From Ailurus styani (Eukaryota > Chordata > Mammalia > Carnivora > Ailuridae), in the NCBI GenBank assembly GCA_002007465.1, contig LNAC01000101.1, forward strand, positions 3,153,449 through 3,217,448: DNA of 64,000 nt, read 5' to 3'. Shown one piece after another: positions 45,270 through 56,551 of the stretch. The notes under the pieces are model-generated. The model did no database searches, was not told where the DNA came from, and worked only from the letters and a program-made list of their open reading frames with translations. Numbering within the stretch: the first letter of the stretch is position 1; every line of letters begins with the position of its first letter. A program made the translations under genes and the position numbers.

Positions 45270-45501
45270 AGATAAATACAAAGAGATCCACACCCAGACA
45301 CACCAGTAAAAATGCTGAATGACCAAGACAAAACCTTGAAAACAGTCAGGGAATGACTCATCCCATACAAGGGAACCCTGATATAATTTCTCATCAGAAA
45401 TAATAGAGACTAGAAGGCAGTGAGATGAGATATTTAACATGCTGAAAGAAAAAAAATTGTCAACAAGATTCACATACCCAGAAAAACTAAAAACTATCTT
45501 T

Positions 45502-45688
45502 CTTTAAAAAAAAAAAGGTTTATTTATTTTAGACTGTGAGTGCACACTAGTGGGGGGAGGGGTAGAGGGAGAGAGAGAGAATCTTAAGCCCAGCATGGAG
45601 CCTGACATGGGGCTCAATCTCATGACCCTGAGATCATGAACTGAGGTGACATCACGAGTTGGACGTCCCACTGACTGAGCCACCACCT
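45502..45688 (-). mobile_element. Old CAN-type SINE, minus strand
   Basis: Worn reverse-complement copy with 'gacatcacgagttggacgtc' and head 'gagccaccacctttt'. Confidence 0.82.
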
Positions 45689-45689
45689 T

Positions 45690-46640
45690 TTGCTGAGGGA
45701 AGATGAGTTACAGGCAGGATTCAGCCCCTGGTAGAAGGTGGGGTCTGCCCCTCTGTTCCTTTAACAAAGTCGCACCCTTGTAGAATTAGAGGATAATCTA
45801 TAGATCCCAGAAGGAGTTGATCATAGGGACATTAAAGCTAATGGCAAGACTTCCGTCCATTATAGGTGGGAGGGACAGGGTAGGGAGGCTGGCTGAGCTC
45901 CACAGGCAATGGAGGGGGAACAGGCCTCTGACCCCTCTCCTACATGGGGCAGGTGAGCTTGCCCTGGGCTAGGCTGGCCCATTTAGGTGGCCTAAGGAGC
46001 CACAGTTGTGGTTGTGGGTACATGGGGCCCTGCCTGTCAAGGAGCTGTGCCTATATCCGTAATGGCTGTGGTCAGCACAGCCTGCCCAATGCCCATTGCC
46101 TGGACTGAGCTGCCTGCTGACCCACTCTTACCCAACTGATGCCAGGGGTAGTAAGGACCAGGGGTAGTGGGCAGGGCTGAGTGCAGACAGTGGTGCTCCT
46201 GGCCAGCCACAGTCCTCTTCCAGGGCCTGAATGAATTTGGTCCCCTGGGAAGATTTGCATTTCTGGAGCCCAAATCTTGAGTTGTGGTTGGGATGATTTA
46301 TGATCAATAAATGCAATAGTGTGCAGGCCAAGGGTGCACAGCAGGTAAGTGGCACAGCCAGAAGCTTGGCCAAGTCCACTCCACAGCCCTGGTGCTCACT
46401 GCTACATTCAACTTCTCAGTGCCCTTCAGCCAGCTTATGAGGAACATATGTGTAATATGTGTCATTGACCAAGTTGGGCTTTGTACTGGCTAGAGAGAAG
46501 GAGGAGGCACATCATGGGGACCTATGATGGGATTTGGGCACTAGGGGGGTGATTTGGTGAAGGGTCCAATCCAAGAAAGCCAGGGATTTGCTCCATATCC
46601 AATGGTATTAAAGAACGCAGGGAATAGTCTTACAATTGGT
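45690..46640. other. Unassigned GC-richer sequence
   Basis: About 1 kb with above-average GC. It holds an AATAAA at about 46311 in 'gatcaataaatgcaatagtg' and some CTGG-rich text. It could be the 3' part of a processed pseudogene, or (minus strand) the LTR of the env remnant to its right. Nothing decisive is visible. Confidence 0.3.
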
Positions 46641-46649
46641 TTAAGATGA

Positions 46650-48320
46650 AATGATGAAGTGGCTTTGTTTTGTTTCATTTTAGGCTGGTCTCAGAGTAAC
46701 CTCTGAGGCTGATCGTCTACAAACGTTCATATGTCCAACAGAACAAAATGGCCTGGCTGTGAGCCTCAGACAGGCTCATGATCACACTGAGATCTAGCTA
46801 TGAATATTAGATCAATTCCAGATGTCAGGGGCTGCTTTTCTTCCCCCCCCTCTCGGTTTCTCTTTTGGCCAAGGACAGATGACGTCGGGCTGTGGGACAT
46901 TAATTCATGATGTCTAGAGTTTTACTCTTGTCAAGATGTTGTTGATTAAGAACAGAAGCACGTGCATTACACATACTCCATAGGCGACCCAAGTTAATCT
47001 CTGTTTTCCTTCCTGTTGTAGGATGAGTTGTGGGGTCACCTGATGTGACAATGACTGCAGTAGCATTTAAAACTCTGGACAAGATATATAAATCAACTGT
47101 GAGATAGGCAAGTAACACAAACAAAAGACTACTGATGCTTGTAATAGGTCTCCAAACCAATAGGTCCCAGAGTCTAGTGGGTCTGTTTTGGAGTCAGGTC
47201 CTTTTTCTTTAGCTTAGTCAGACTGTTCCTTATGCTTTGCAGCACTTATGTATGTGTAACAAGGTCCTACATCATTAGGGCCCCCCACCTTTGGCTGTCT
47301 AAAAGCAAGTCAAAGGTTATGTGTGCCATGACTACTTTTGCTAATACATTTAGATTAGTTTGTTGGTCCTTCAGAACAGTAGTGTCATCCTTGATGACTT
47401 TTGTGAAGGTTAGAGAAAAGTTTGAACACCTTTTCTGGTTGTTTTATTCCCTTTGTGGGAGATATATTTTGTGGAGCATGCATGCAAAGGGAACCAATTG
47501 TCCCTTCTGGAAGTTTTTAAGAGTAATCTGTGTTTTGTTTGTTTTATGAGCTTCTGGATATCCTTTTTTTTAAAAAATATTTTATTTAGAGAATGTGTGA
47601 GCAGGGGGAGGGATAGAGGGGAGGGAGAGGGAAAGGAAAGAATCTCAAACACTGAATGCAGAGCCCCATGTGTGGCTTGATCTCATGACCCTGAGATCAT
47701 GACCTGAGTTGAAACCAAGATTTGGACGCTCAACTGACTGAGCCTCCCAAGCACTCCTGGATGTCCTTTTTAGGACACATGATTGACTGGAGTGGTGGTT
47801 GTTTTAAATATCTGGATAACTCTACCAATTACTCAGGTTATACGGGATAACGTAGGATATGGTAGACCAGTACAAGCCTGAGGTCTATATGGGGAATAAT
47901 ATCCTAGTGAAGTCTGCCTTATATAGGGAGTATAAATGTCATTTATTATAATAGGAACGAGTCCATTAGGCTGTGTTTCTTGAGTCTTCACTGATACCAA
48001 TACAGTATTTCAAATTGGCCTTTTGCTTAGCACACCTAAGGAGGTTTTGCGGGGTTTTTTTTAACCCGAAAATCCAATTTGGAACTTGTAGACTGAACAA
48101 TTACTGGCACTCATGCAGGGCTGGGAAGAGATCCAGCATGGAAAGGACTTGTAATACATGGGGCTAGATATTGTCTCCTTTGAAAGGGTGTTGTACTTTG
48201 TTTTGGGACACGGCTAAGCTACTAGGGATCCATTTGACCCTTTCAAGCTGTTTGTCAGCAGAAAAATCCCACACTCTTTAAAGGAATTCAATGACATTTG
48301 GGACCCTACAATGTAAAAGT
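46650..48320 (-). pseudogene. Decayed endogenous retroviral env, minus strand
   Basis: Read on the minus strand, 47410-47330 encodes VIKDDTTVLKDQQTNLNVLA and on to FDLLLDSQ. This has the heptad and immunosuppressive-like layout of a retroviral transmembrane envelope subunit. It is followed by Lys-rich text, WFGDLLQASVVFCLC-like residues and a hydrophobic stretch, in shifting frames. Upstream (48320-47760) is probably surface-subunit sequence but I could not assign it. A purine run on the minus strand (46865-46835) past the env end resembles a polypurine tract before a 3' LTR. Multiple stops and frameshifts mean no protein can be made. A SINE at 47567-47756 interrupts it. Virus class was not determined. 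Confidence 0.55.
47567..47756 (-). mobile_element. Old-form CAN-type SINE, minus strand
   Basis: 'gaaaccaagatttggacgct' marks the old subfamily. Flanked by ctggatatcctttt / ctggatgtcctttt. Confidence 0.92.
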
Positions 48321-48358
48321 CACAATGTCTAGCATTTAATTAAAAATCAGTAGGCCAT

Positions 48359-48527
48359 AGGTGCCTGGATGGCTCAGTAGATTAAGTGCCTGACTTCAGC
48401 TTGGGTTGTGATCTCAGGGTCCTGGGATCGAGCCTGGCATCAGGCTCCATGCTCAGCTGGGAGTCTGCTTGTCCCACCCCATGCTCATGCTCTTTTTCTC
48501 TCTTAAATAAATAAAAATATTTTTAAA
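48359..48527 (+). mobile_element. CAN-type SINE, plus strand
   Basis: SINE flanked by aaatcagtaggcc / aaatcaataggct. It is followed within 14 bp by another SINE with the same orientation. Confidence 0.92.
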
Positions 48528-48540
48528 AAATCAATAGGCT

Positions 48541-48733
48541 TGGGGCACCTAGGTGGCTCAGTCATTAAGCATCTGCCTTCGGGTCAGGTCATGATCCCGG
48601 GGTCCTGGGATAGAGCCCTGCATCTGGCTCCTTGCTCGGTGGGAAGCCTGCTTCTCCCTTTTCCCACTCCCCCTGCTTGTGTTCCCTCTATCGCTGTGTC
48701 TCTAATTAATTAATTAATTAATTAATTTGTAAA
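48541..48733 (+). mobile_element. CAN-type SINE, plus strand, with (TTAA)n tail
   Basis: Complete SINE. The tail is an unusual TTAA run (about 48701-48727) in place of the usual AAAT run. Confidence 0.93.
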
Positions 48734-48744
48734 AATCAGTAGGC

Positions 48745-49110
48745 TTGACTCAGAAAGGGGAAAAATCCTGTCACAGACTACAATGTGGATAAACCTTAGA
48801 GATATTATGCTAAACGAAATAAGCATGCTATAAGAGGACAAATATTGTCAGATTCCACTCATATGAGGTCCCCAGAGTAGTCAAATTCATAGAGACAGAA
48901 AGTAGGGTGGTGGTTTCCAGGGCTGCGGGGGGGCGATGTTTTTTAAGGGGGACAGAGTTTCAGCTTTGCAAGTATGGATGAATAGTGGTGATGGCTACAC
49001 AGTAATGTGAATGTACTCAATACCACTGAACTGCACACTTAGAAAGTGTTTACAATGGAAATTTTTGTGTTATATATTTTCCCAGTAATTTTTTTGATTT
49101 GAAAAAATCA
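48745..49110 (+). mobile_element. L1 3'UTR, L1MB-like
   Basis: 'ttatgctaaacgaaataagc', 'agattccactcatatgaggt', 'gtggtggtttccagggctgc', 'cactgaactgcacacttaga': the end of ORF2 and the 3'UTR of an older L1. Confidence 0.78.
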
Positions 49111-49306
49111 AAAGGTGTGGAAAGAAGCAGGAAGATATTACCTATAATCAAGGGAAATCTATCAGTAGACTCAGGTCTCTAAGTGACAGAGATGATGGAA
49201 TTAATAGACAAAGACATAGAAACAGTTATCACAAATATTCTCTGTGTGCTCAGGAATGCAGAGGATCGGGAGCAAAATAGAAGATATTTAAAAAAAGAAA
49301 GACCAG

Positions 49307-49516
49307 GGGCACCTGGGTGGCTCAGTCACTAAGCATCTGCTTTCAGCTAGGGTCATGATCCCAGGGTCCTGGGATCAAGACCTGCATCAGGCTCCCTGCT
49401 CAGTGGGAAGCCTGCTTCTCCCTCTCCCACTCCCCCTGTTTGTGTTCTCTCTCTCACTGTGTCTCTGTCAAATGAATAAATAAAATCTTAAAAAAAATAA
49501 AATAAGCAAAATAAAA
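49307..49516 (+). mobile_element. CAN-type SINE, plus strand
   Basis: Complete SINE flanked by aaagaccag. Tail is a mixed A-rich run. Confidence 0.93.
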
Positions 49517-49712
49517 ATAAAGACCAGATGGAATTTACAGGAGAGTAGATATTAGAGAGTAAAGATCAGGGAAGAAAATACGGAGAACGAATGAAAGGAG
49601 GTGGGAGAATAGAACATCAGGGACTTGTGGGACAATATCAAATAATCCACCATACATGTCATTGAGGTTCTAGAAGGAGAAGAGGCAGAAAAAACTTTAA
49701 AGAATAATGTCC

Positions 49713-50216
49713 TTTATTCATTAGTCTGTTGAAGGGCATCTTGACTTTTCCACAGTTTGGTTATTATGGACATGGATAAAGAAGATGTGGTCCATACACA
49801 CAATGGAATATTACTCAACCATCAGAAAGGATGAATATCCAACTTTTGCATCAACATGGGTGGGACTGAAGGAGATTATGCTGAGTGAAATAAGTCAGGC
49901 AGAGAAAGTCAATTATCATATGGTTTCATTTACTTGTGGAAAATAAGGAATAACATGGAGGGCGTTGGGAGAAGGAAAGGAAAAGTGAAGGGGGGAAATT
50001 GGAGGGGGAGATGAACCATGAGAGACTGGGGACTCAGAGAAACAAACGGAGGATTTTAGAAGGAAGGGGGGTGGGGGAATTGGTGAGTCTGGTGGATAGT
50101 AAGGAGGACACATATTGCATGGAGCACTGGGTTTTATACATAAACAATGAATCTTGGAACACTACATCAAAAACTAATGATGTATTGTATGGTGACTAAC
50201 ATAACACAATAAAAAA
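49713..50216 (+). mobile_element. Short L1 3' end with small 5' inversion
   Basis: The first ~60 bp (49713-49772) are L1 ORF2 sequence in minus orientation ('ccacagtttggttattatgg'). The rest is plus strand, from 'ggataaagaagatgtggtcc' to the 3'UTR and A-tail. Target-site duplication aagaataatgtcc at 49700-49712 and 50217-50229. This is a twin-priming product. Confidence 0.9.
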
Positions 50217-50339
50217 AAGAATAATGTCCTGAAATTTTCCAAATTTGACAGAAACCAATAGATGCAGTCTCCATAAACCCTAAGCACAAGAAACATAAAG
50301 AGAACCACACCAGGGCACATCTTATTAATAATTACTTTA

Positions 50340-50748
50340 TTTTTTTAAGATTTTATTTATTTCGGGCGCCTGGGTGGCTCAGTCGGTTAAGCCACTGCCT
50401 TCGGCTCAGGTCATGATCCCAGGCTCCTGGGATCGAGTCCCACATTGGTCTCCCTACTCCGCAGAGAGCCTGCTTCTTCCTCTCCCTCTGCCTGCCGCTC
50501 GGCCTACTTGTGCTCTCTACCTCTCTGTCAAATAAATAATAAATAAAATCTTAAAAAAAAGATTTTATTTATTTCAGAGAGAGAGTGCATGCATGCGAGC
50601 AGTGGGAGGGGCAGAGGGAAAGAAACTCAAGCAGACTCTGTGCTGAGCATGGAGCCCTACGCAGGGCTCAATCCCACGACCCTGAGATTGTGACCTGAGC
50701 CAAAACCAAGAGTTGGATGCCCAATGGACTGAGCCACCCAGACACCCC
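50340..50748 (-). mobile_element. Old-form CAN-type SINE, minus strand, split by a SINE
   Basis: Body 'aaaaccaagagttggatgcc', head 'gagccacccagacacccc'. Target-site duplication ttattaataattacttta (50322-50339) / ttattaatgattacttta (50749-50766). Confidence 0.94.
50364..50558 (+). mobile_element. CAN-type SINE, plus strand, nested in the tail of a SINE
   Basis: Complete SINE whose target-site duplication aagattttatttatttc (50347-50363, 50559-50575) is the tail of the surrounding minus-strand SINE. Confidence 0.96.
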
Positions 50749-51289
50749 TTATTAATGATTACTTTAAATGTAAATGGCCTAAATAATGCAAACAAAAAGC
50801 AGGTATTATCAGACTGGGAAGAAAAGCAAGACCCAAAATATGCTCTCTATAAGAAACACAGTTGAAAGATAAAAACAGAGCTGGTTAAAAATGAAACAAT
50901 GAAAAAGATAACACCAGGGAAGCACTAAATAAAGCACATCTGGAGCAGCTGTATCAGTATCAGACAAAGCAGATCGCAAAAGGACTTTGACCAGGGTGAT
51001 AGAGAAAAATTTCATTACACTGCATTCAAGGGAAGACCTGACATTCCTGAATAACAGGACTTCAAAATACATGAAGCAAAAACTGATAGACCTGTCAAGG
51101 GAAACAGACCACCACTTATATAAACCATATTTGTAATACATTTATAAACAGTCCACCATTACAGTTAAAGATTTCAACATTCCTCTCTCTCAGTAGTTGA
51201 TAACCAAATAGATACAGTCACTTCAGACCTAGAAGGCTTAGCAATGCTGGAGACCATGTTGACCTAATTATCATTTTTTAAGAAGACTC

Positions 51290-51835
51290 CACCCAGTAAC
51301 AAAAAGAGTTCTTTTCAACCGTTCCTCTTTCTCTGTGGTTCCCTCCCTGACTGAGGAAGAGGAGTTCTTACTTTCTCCTGATTCCCCTTTCTCCTGATTC
51401 CACGGGGGAGATGCCCGCTGTGCAGGTGGAGACCTACCATGTTCTGTGCTCTGTTGGAGTGTTTGTGGAGCTCCCTGGACAAAAGGCTGACTTGGTTACC
51501 CTGTGCCTCCTGAGAGAGAGGGAATGACAGAGCAGCATTCTTACACCATGCTAGGAAAGCACCCAGGCTCTAACAGACCCAGGCACCACCTTGGGCCTTG
51601 GGAATTAGGATACTGGTTTCTTTGGAGATATAGAATCAATAAAAATAGATCACTGGAAGGATAAGTCATGGCCATGTGCAAAACAGTATCCTTTTTCAAG
51701 GGCTCCATTAGCAGAAATCAAACTCGTTGTTTAAAATAAAATTAGAAAACAAGCCATCATTTTTTTAAAAGGGACACTCACCCTTTCATATTCCCATACC
51801 TCCAGCAAGCAAGGAAGTTGAATTTGAGATAAAGC
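51290..51835. other. Unassigned, possibly retroviral leader, gag or protease sequence
   Basis: Lies directly before recognisable RT sequence on the plus strand ('ggtggagacctaccatgttc', 'gggacactcaccctttcata'). By position it could be the upstream part of pol, but I see no protease motif. Confidence 0.3.
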
Positions 51836-51839
51836 ATTG

Positions 51840-54250
51840 ACCCCTGTAGGGATTTGTACCAGATCTTAGAGAAGTGAATGAGTTTGTCCTTTCATTGAGC
51901 CCTGTTGTTCCTACACCTGCAACTTTTCTGACTTTGATTCTGTCGCTTACAAAGTTTTTCTCTACATTCTGCTGTTTTCTTTTCTTTTTTTTTTTCTGTC
52001 CCTCTCACTAATGAGCTCAAATTCCCAGTCCAAAGCTTTTACCTTTGAAGGAGTCCACTGTGTTTATAGCAAAGGATTGCTCAGGAGTTTTGGGACTAGG
52101 AGTCTAGCTGTCTCGGGAAATCTGTCTCACTGAGTGATCTATAATTATTTGGTATGTGGATGATTTGCTAGTAGCTTCAGAAACTGAAGAGTAATGCAAA
52201 ACTGATCCTTTGGCTTCTAACAATTCCTCACCTCATAGGGACATGTGATCTCTCTAGACAAACTGCAGTATTGCCAAATTGGGGTCAAATTTTTCAGGCA
52301 TTTGTTGTGGAAGGCCACAAAGTGTAAGAATGTAGGACTTGGCCAATTTTGCTGATGAAATAGCCAACAACAACAACAACAATGCAACTTAGACAATTTG
52401 GGGGACTAGTAGGATTTCACAGTGGATTCCAGCTCTTGCAGAGCAGACAAATCCTCTGATAGACCAAATGATTGATAATACCCTTGACCCTGTGTTTGAT
52501 CCTTAGAATGTGGAGGAAGCTTTTGAACAACTGAAATTGGCTGCAGTCTCTTCCCAAGCTGTGAGGATTCCACATTTTGAAAACTCTTTCCAAATGATTT
52601 GCTATGGAAACAAAGGCACTGACTGCTAGCAGAATTTAACTCAAAAGTTGGCATTTGACTCTAGACCAATAGCATTATTTCTCAGTTCTTCGGGATGCCT
52701 CCAAGCTGTGGTGGGAGCAGCCGCCCTTATTGAAAGGGCCAAGCCTTTCTTTGGGTCATTTGACTTCTTGGCAAATCATGGACCATCTTTCAAGGGCAGG
52801 CATGGCAGGTGTGCCATCAGACCAGCTCTGACCAGGGGATAACTCAATCCCAATGTTGTGCTTCAGAGACATGACCTAAACCATGCTACTCTATTACCTA
52901 ATCAAATAGGTGGCCAGGACTGGTAACAGAGTTAGACATTAGGCCCTGATTGGATTTATCTATCATTCTATTTCAAAATTCAAATTTGATCATGTTTCTT
53001 GCTGGGTCACACCCAGGGACAAAAATGGCCAAGACAAGACTTCTTGCCCTGTGGTGGCTGCTTTGTCCAACCTCATCAGCTTAGATTTTGCCTGAAATTA
53101 AATCAGCACAAGTGGAGTTAACTGCTAGCAGTTACTAGGACCATGATTCTCAGTTGAGGACTTAGAGCAAATCTACACACTGAGAGTAAATATCTGTTTA
53201 GGATCTGTCGAACAATAGGGAAAACTTGGAAAAATAGGGGATTCTTGACTAAGATGGGAACTAAAATATCTCATGGAAAATTAAGAGCTGAATCATCAGG
53301 CTTTGCAGCTCATATATCAGCAATCAGTTTTAGCGCTCACGTGGGGCAAAATGTCGGCTTCTAAAGGAGGTGATTTTGCTGACAGAGCTGCTGGAACCCC
53401 TGTTAAAACATGGATCCCAACCTTAGATGTCCCATTTTTAATGCACGTAATTTCTGCTCATTTTCAAAAGCATGCTTCATGAAAGGAAATGGACAAATGT
53501 ATTGAGAAAAGAGCTAAAAGTAATTTGATTGGACTCTGGGAATCCACTAACAAAATATCCCCTGCACCCTACTTCCCATCTGCTTGGTTAATAATGTGCT
53601 GTCAACAAAATCATCTGAGTCAATCATCTGCAAGGGGGATTTTAAAGGCACTAGACTCTTACCATGACTACAAACAGATGACGTTATCCAAAATGTATCA
53701 GACTTGCACTGTGGTGTCTTTCCACTAGGCCACTGCCAAGGTCGGCATAGGAGGCACCTGGAGGGCAACTCAATTCCATGGAATTGACACCTGTGGAAGG
53801 TAAGAGATTTTTTGTGTCATTATGGTTTGTGGGATGTGTAGGTGGCCTGACGTCCACTGTCACTCAGGAGTTGTGCAAATCACGCTGGGATATGGACAAG
53901 TAGAATGGGTGACTCCAACTCTGAAAGCTTCATTCAGGAGTCTACCAGGTGAAAATGGCTAGGGCTTTACCACCAGCCTTGTTAGAAATGAGACTGACCT
54001 TCCCAGAAAGCACAGTGTCTCTCCCTTTGAACTTAGGGGCTTATGTTTGACAGGCCTGTGAATTTGGGTCTGAGACCATATTCTGTTCCCAGTTTAGCTG
54101 AATTCTCTCATAAACATGTTCAGTACTTAAAAGGGCTTCTCTACCTAGAAACTGTGAGACATAACATCATAGGAACATGGAAGGACCCATTGGAGGAAGT
54201 CTATCATCCTCTCTGCTGGGGGATTTCATGTACATAAAGGTGTTCCTGAG
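51840..54250 (+). pseudogene. Decayed gammaretrovirus-like pol
   Basis: RT: the DLREVN motif is coded at 51862-51879 and the active site YVDD at 52153-52164, both readable. RNase H/connection: LTQKLAFDSRPIALFLSSSG and a GAAALIERA stretch (about 52640-52730), then 'gctgacagagctgctggaac' (about 53378). Integrase: the zinc-finger-like and core regions are suggested by CQQNHLSQSSARGILKAL (about 53600-53655) and QYLKGLLYLETVRH (about 54121-54160). Many stops, indels and frame changes lie between, so no enzyme can be made. In an active virus, pol encodes reverse transcription and integration. No matching gag or env was identified on this strand. Confidence 0.75.
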
Positions 54251-54616
54251 GACAGATGTCTGTCACCATACTGGGACATGACTATCAAAGTGGGAAAAAA
54301 AATCCAGTTGGATTTGTGCTTCTAATGTGTAGTCAGCATCTCAGGAGGAAGGGACTGAGGTTCCCACAAGGACTTGAAACAAGTTTTCTGGAATCACTGA
54401 TATGGTACTGAGCTTGATAAAAAAAAGAGCTTTTCTCTTCTTTTTTTTAAAAGCACTTTTCTAGTGAAATTATTATTATCATAAATAGCCCTGCTGTCTT
54501 ATTCATAGTAGTGATTATCTCAATTACTTTAAGACTCAAAACTTAATAGAAACAAACATGTTACTTGAGACATTGCTATATTTTTTTTAATTGCTATTTC
54601 TTTTGAAATGGTTTCC
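54251..54616. other. Unassigned, probably end of the retroviral remnant
   Basis: Continues from the pol remnant without a recognisable domain. AT-rich toward the SINE at 54635. Confidence 0.3.
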
Positions 54617-54634
54617 ACAATTACATTTTTCTGT

Positions 54635-54832
54635 TTTTATTTTTTTAGATTTTATTTATTTATTTGAGAGAGAGCAAGCAAGCGAGAGAAGGCACACAAG
54701 CGGCGGAGGGGCAGAGAGAGAAGCAGACTCCCTGCTGAGCAGGGATCCTGATGTGAGCTCAATTCCAGGACTCTGGGGTAGTGATCTGAGCCGAAGACAG
54801 ACACTTAACTGACTGAGCCAACCAAGCACCCC
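54635..54832 (-). mobile_element. CAN-type SINE, minus strand
   Basis: Complete SINE. Target-site duplication cacaattacatttttctg (54617-54634) / cacaattacatgtttctg (54833-54850). Confidence 0.95.
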
Positions 54833-55024
54833 CACAATTACATGTTTCTGATCAGCTCCATATTGTACTCCCAGGAGAGATACAGTCTGGACGTACAAGT
54901 CTGAAAACCTATTATCGGTAAAGTGAGGTTGGGACCATCTTCGTGAGCAATTTTTGATAATGCTAAAGTAAAAGGAACTAATATGCATCTTGATGCTATT
55001 CAAGAAAAAACTGTTCATGACACT

Positions 55025-55420
55025 TAGAGAACCATAAAGCAGACTTTATTCAGGACCACAGGGTAGGTGTAGGGACCTCTCTGCAAAGGGGATCTTGCAA
55101 TGGAGGAAGAGACTGGGCTCAACTCCAGACACAATAAGGAGGAGTGGAAATTTATAGCTGAGGAGTGGGATGGGGGTGGGGTAGGTCAGTGAATGGAAAA
55201 TCATCAAGAGGAAACATCAGAGGTCAGGGGGGATTCTGGCTAAACTGAATTTGCTTTTTAAGGGGTCCACCCAAGGACCCAAACCTATTAGATACAATCC
55301 TTGGAGGAATAAAACAGGAAAGTTCTAGATAATGCTTTTTGCTATTAATACTTTGACCAATAAACTCAGTGCTTCAGGACAATTATGAAAACAGGTAACA
55401 TCATCGCAGTGGAAATGGGG
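55025..55420 (-). mobile_element. LTR-like segment, minus strand
   Basis: The minus strand has a polyadenylation signal (complement of 'gcagactttattcaggacca') and a purine/GGG-rich U3-like half with the 'ggggtccacccaaggaccca' text. It resembles the U5-type inverted text of the LTR at about 42410. Limits uncertain. Confidence 0.45.
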
Positions 55421-56100
55421 GACACTTGGAATTGGACTGTTGGGAATCATTTAATGCTGGAAGAAAAACTCACCACAAATCTTTCAGAGGTGCCGAGAGA
55501 CAAAGCAGCTTAATGGTTAGCTACTGAGCCTCTCTGAGGTACCACTGCTGGCTCAGTAGGACAGACCTGCTATCATAATATATTATTGACTTGGACTGAT
55601 GCGAACAATAGCCTACTGGTGTTTGTCCTCGAGACTTAGAACACCCAGAGCCATGGACAGTACACACCGCAAACTGAGTCTATACTATTCCAAGGGTCCC
55701 TCACAAGAAGTCTTTTCTTCTAGATCATGGCCATGGACATCTTGATGTCTTGCATCAAGAAATACTGTTTAGGATGATAGAAAAATTATTGAAGGACCTA
55801 AACTACCATGTAAGTGTGAGTTTACTCGTGCAAGTGATGGGAACTCAGGACAAAGGTATTGGCCTTAGAAGAAAAACTCTTAAAATGTTAGAGTATCAGG
55901 CTCTGAAGTTATGCTATACCTCCCACTATGATGGGGTAAGTCTTTATGAGCAACTACAAAATAATACCCAAATAGTTAATCCTGTGAGAGGGCAAACAAT
56001 AAAATCAACACACAGTTTGTAAAAATTAATGTATGCTGAAGGAGAATTTTTGCACATTGCTTATCAACGAGGTTTGAGACACAGTCCCCACACACGTCCC
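55421..56100. other. Unassigned, retrovirus-flanking sequence
   Basis: No motif assigned. A 90-codon plus-strand frame (55750-56022) has no recognisable domain. By position it could be a worn end of the provirus. Confidence 0.3.
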
Positions 56101-56109
56101 CCCTCCCCC

Positions 56110-56551
56110 AACCCCACCCTTGCCACCCTCCCGCAAAATGGCACCTTGGCACATAGAAGATTTGAAGCTGAAGGAATTTGAGAAATGGCAGGTTCAGGAA
56201 GGACTTTCTGATCTTCCCCTAAAACAGGTAATGGATCTCTCATGGGAGAGGCACCCTCCTTATACAGAGAGGAAAGGAGCTCCCTTATCTCTGAAGATGA
56301 AGGGAGAGGGAGAGGAATCAGAATGAACAGGCCTTGCTTACTTTCCCATTCTATCATACTTTTCCAGAACTTTCCATGCTTCATCAAACCTAGCATAAAA
56401 ACACTCGGGCATAACCACTTCCTCCTGTCTTCATTTCCTTGTGAAGACTCTCATGCCACATGAAACTTGTATTAAATAAATTTGTATGTTTTTCTCTTAT
56501 AATCTGTCTTTTTCTATAGGGGCCCTAGCCAAGAATTTAGTAGAGGATGTT
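56110..56551 (+). mobile_element. ERV1-like LTR, plus strand
   Basis: The end has the layout of an LTR: 'ctagcataaaaacactcggg' (TATA-like), AATAAA at 56475-56480 in 'cttgtattaaataaatttgt', then 'ttataatctgtctttttcta' and 'ggggccctagccaagaattt'. It could be the 3' LTR of the pol remnant upstream, which has the same orientation. A SINE abuts its right end. Confidence 0.6.

Larger units (their letters stand above)
38850..45500 (+). mobile_element. Old L1M/HAL1-like 5'UTR and ORF1 sequence, plus strand
   Basis: Pieces at about 38850-39288, 40262-41650, 42490-43200 and 43684-45500 match the 5' region and ORF1 of old L1M/HAL1. Examples are 'attgggttagtttgtagaac', 'gacatgatattgttgaaaac'-like text, 'tgaaaacttccaaaattttt' and 'tctcatcagaaataatagag'. 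Segments 40300-40990 and 42500-43200 resemble one another, so at least two elements are represented. No intact frame. SINEs, an LTR-like block and a processed pseudogene interrupt it. Confidence 0.55.
48300..51285 (+). mobile_element. Old L1M-like ORF1 and endonuclease region, plus strand
   Basis: Pieces at about 49115-49700 and 50230-50339 read as old ORF1 ('gatggaattaatagacaaag', 'ctgaaattttccaaatttga'). The part at 50767-51285 reads as the start of ORF2 endonuclease (VNGLNNANKKQVLSDWEEKQ). No intact frame. A short L1 3' end, SINEs and another L1 insertion interrupt it. Confidence 0.55.

Noticed and set aside
46037..46379. Overlapping minus-strand frames in the GC-richer block
   Set aside because: Three frames overlap with no shared homology and no start context. 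This is probably base-composition effect or LTR sequence.
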